From positions 9,162,614 through 9,226,613 of the forward strand of contig CM055320.2 in NCBI GenBank assembly GCA_029255685.2: a stretch of 64,000 bases of DNA, in the 5' to 3' direction. Both the position numbers and the translations under genes were made by a program. The stretch is from Silene conica (lineage: Eukaryota; Streptophyta; Magnoliopsida; Caryophyllales; Caryophyllaceae). Positions 62,910 to 64,000 of the stretch are shown one piece after another; position 1 is the stretch's first letter, and every line of letters begins with the position of its first letter. A model generated the notes under the pieces. That model did no database searches. It saw nothing but the letters and a program-made list of their open reading frames with translations, and had not been told where the DNA came from.

Positions 62910-64000
62910 GAAGACGTCCCAGAGGAATTTGCTACTCTTGTGCTCAATTTCATTTCTAGAAATCGGATAGGTCCCCATGGGATAGAGGTTGGTTTCTATA
63001 TTCTATCTTCAAATGAATTTGATGAAGTATAGCAGTGTCAATATATCCATATTATTTTACCCGGTGAAAGTTGAGTTTGCTGAAGAATAAACGTTTGTGC
63101 GTTGTTGATATTTTTTGTTGGTATCTACAATTTGGCACGGGGAAGAGCAGATGAATGAGTCCGATTTCTATTTCTAGGAAAGTTCTAAACGTGGTTTATT
63201 TGGCATTGCACATTGAAAAAAAACAATAGTTGTACATTTATCCTAAAGGTTGACAAAGATGATAGATCTCGGCACATTTAATGATTTGGCTATAAGGTTC
63301 CAACCTGAGGAGTCAATTGTAGAGCTGGCCAGCTACTAAGATCCAACCAGACCATATAATCATCTTTAATCATGACATCAAAACAACCCAAAGCTTTGGT
63401 GAACAAAAACCGACTCATAACAATATGATGGTAAACACAGCCGATTTAAACCCAATTATTGTGTATGATATAATAAACACGGACACATTTACAATAGCAC
63501 TGTACTAGATCAATGTCAACTGTCTGTTCTTCGCTATATTTTTAATTACTTTCTTTCAGTTAATTTCTCTACAATGTAGATTTTTTTTTCCAGTAATGCT
63601 AACTGCCCTGGCATAATTTCTCAAACCCATGAGTCAATCATTTACTAGTTATTAAATGGTAAAAATGGAGGCTAATATGATTTTTCGACAAATAGTGATA
63701 TGAATGACATGAGTCCGTAGCCAAAATGTTCTTCGTTCATTGTGAGCCATATTGATGCTCACCTTCTTTCTTGGTTTAGGCCCTGATATTAGAGCTATTT
63801 GAAATCTGCTTAAATCTGCCTTGATATTAGAGAAGGGTAGAACTTTCAAATTACATTTATAAAGTAAAATTAATATTATCATAAATTTGTGATGACAACT
63901 ATAAATGATTGGGTTCTCGTGTTATGTTGTAGGTGGATTATAGTTGTAACAAAAAGGCACATCGAGAGATTTGCAAACTTGCTGTGTTAGCCATTGCGAA
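62910..64000 (+). pseudogene. Unidentified coding fragment, at least two exons
   Basis: 62910-62987 (after TTTTCAG) reads EDVPEEFATLVLNF and NRIGPHGIE; 63933-64000 (after TTGTAG) continues in the same phase with VDYSCNKKAHREICKLAVLA and runs off the window. The open, phase-matched join suggests real gene origin. I do not recognise the family. The donor at 62988 (GTTGGT) is weak. The ~945 bp between the exons holds nothing else I can identify. It could be a second captured gene or the edge of a genuine gene to the right. Confidence 0.4.

Larger units (their letters stand above)
60414..64000. mobile_element. CACTA (En/Spm-type) transposon, left end; extends past the window
   Basis: Starts CACTAGTAGAAAAA within gypsy integrase coding sequence, the typical CACTA terminus. 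Within the first ~190 bases, TTTGCGGCG and CGCCTCAAATAG recur in inverted pairs (near 60436, 60512-60545, 60551-60585), as expected for transposase-binding subterminal repeats. No transposase was seen in the portion present. Instead it carries MRL1-like exons and another coding fragment. The right end and target duplication are outside the window, so some of the right-hand sequence may not belong to it. Confidence 0.75.

Overview
The window looks like a gene-poor, heterochromatin-like stretch of a flowering-plant nuclear genome. The evidence is AT-rich sequence, plant-type LTR retrotransposons of both superfamilies, Helitron, Stowaway, hAT, Mutator-like and CACTA DNA elements, and broken plant genes: a REM-type B3 factor, a mobile-element-associated Ulp1-type gene, and exons of the chloroplast PPR factor MRL1. 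Nothing is bacterial or viral, there is no operon logic, and I see no intact host gene. The species cannot be named from sequence alone; a eudicot is most likely.

Layout. 1-11.7 kb: Helitron 3' ends facing left, with a complete gag-only LTR retrotransposon (copy A, 1423-9666, TSD TAAAC) and a minisatellite. 11.7-18.3 kb: AT-rich sequence with tandem and inverted repeats and MITEs. 18.6-26.9 kb: a minus-strand REM/B3 pseudogene whose intron carries a probable solo LTR, itself interrupted by a young, coding-intact Ty1/copia element (19409-25740, TSD TCTTC). 27.2-27.7 kb: a hAT-type MITE. 28.7-42.4 kb: remains of a minus-strand Ulp1-associated gene, broken by a foldback DNA element (29061-31818) that encodes only the N-terminal half of a Mutator-like transposase, by a second copia element (32265-36891, TSD ACAAC), and by an irregular tandem array that contains Helitron ends and a Mutator-type MITE.

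42.8-60.4 kb: a decayed Ty3/gypsy element of Tat type. It is split at the RNase H/integrase junction by a ~2.9 kb probable solo LTR (TSD CTGAT), which is in turn split by a second gag-only element (copy B, minus strand, 47872-56200, TSD CTCGG). At 60414 the gypsy coding region is cut by a CACTA transposon that runs off the window and carries scrambled MRL1-like exons plus an unidentified coding fragment.

How the parts relate. The window reads as a nesting record: older genes and gypsy, then solo LTRs, then young copia and gag-only elements. The gag-only copies A and B share LTR type, a ~2.4 kb leader, one gag gene with an apparent short intron near its end, and a ~2.2 kb 3' region, but neither has protease, integrase or reverse transcriptase. 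They are best explained as a non-autonomous family mobilised in trans. The only apparently intact pol genes here belong to the copia element at 19409-25740.
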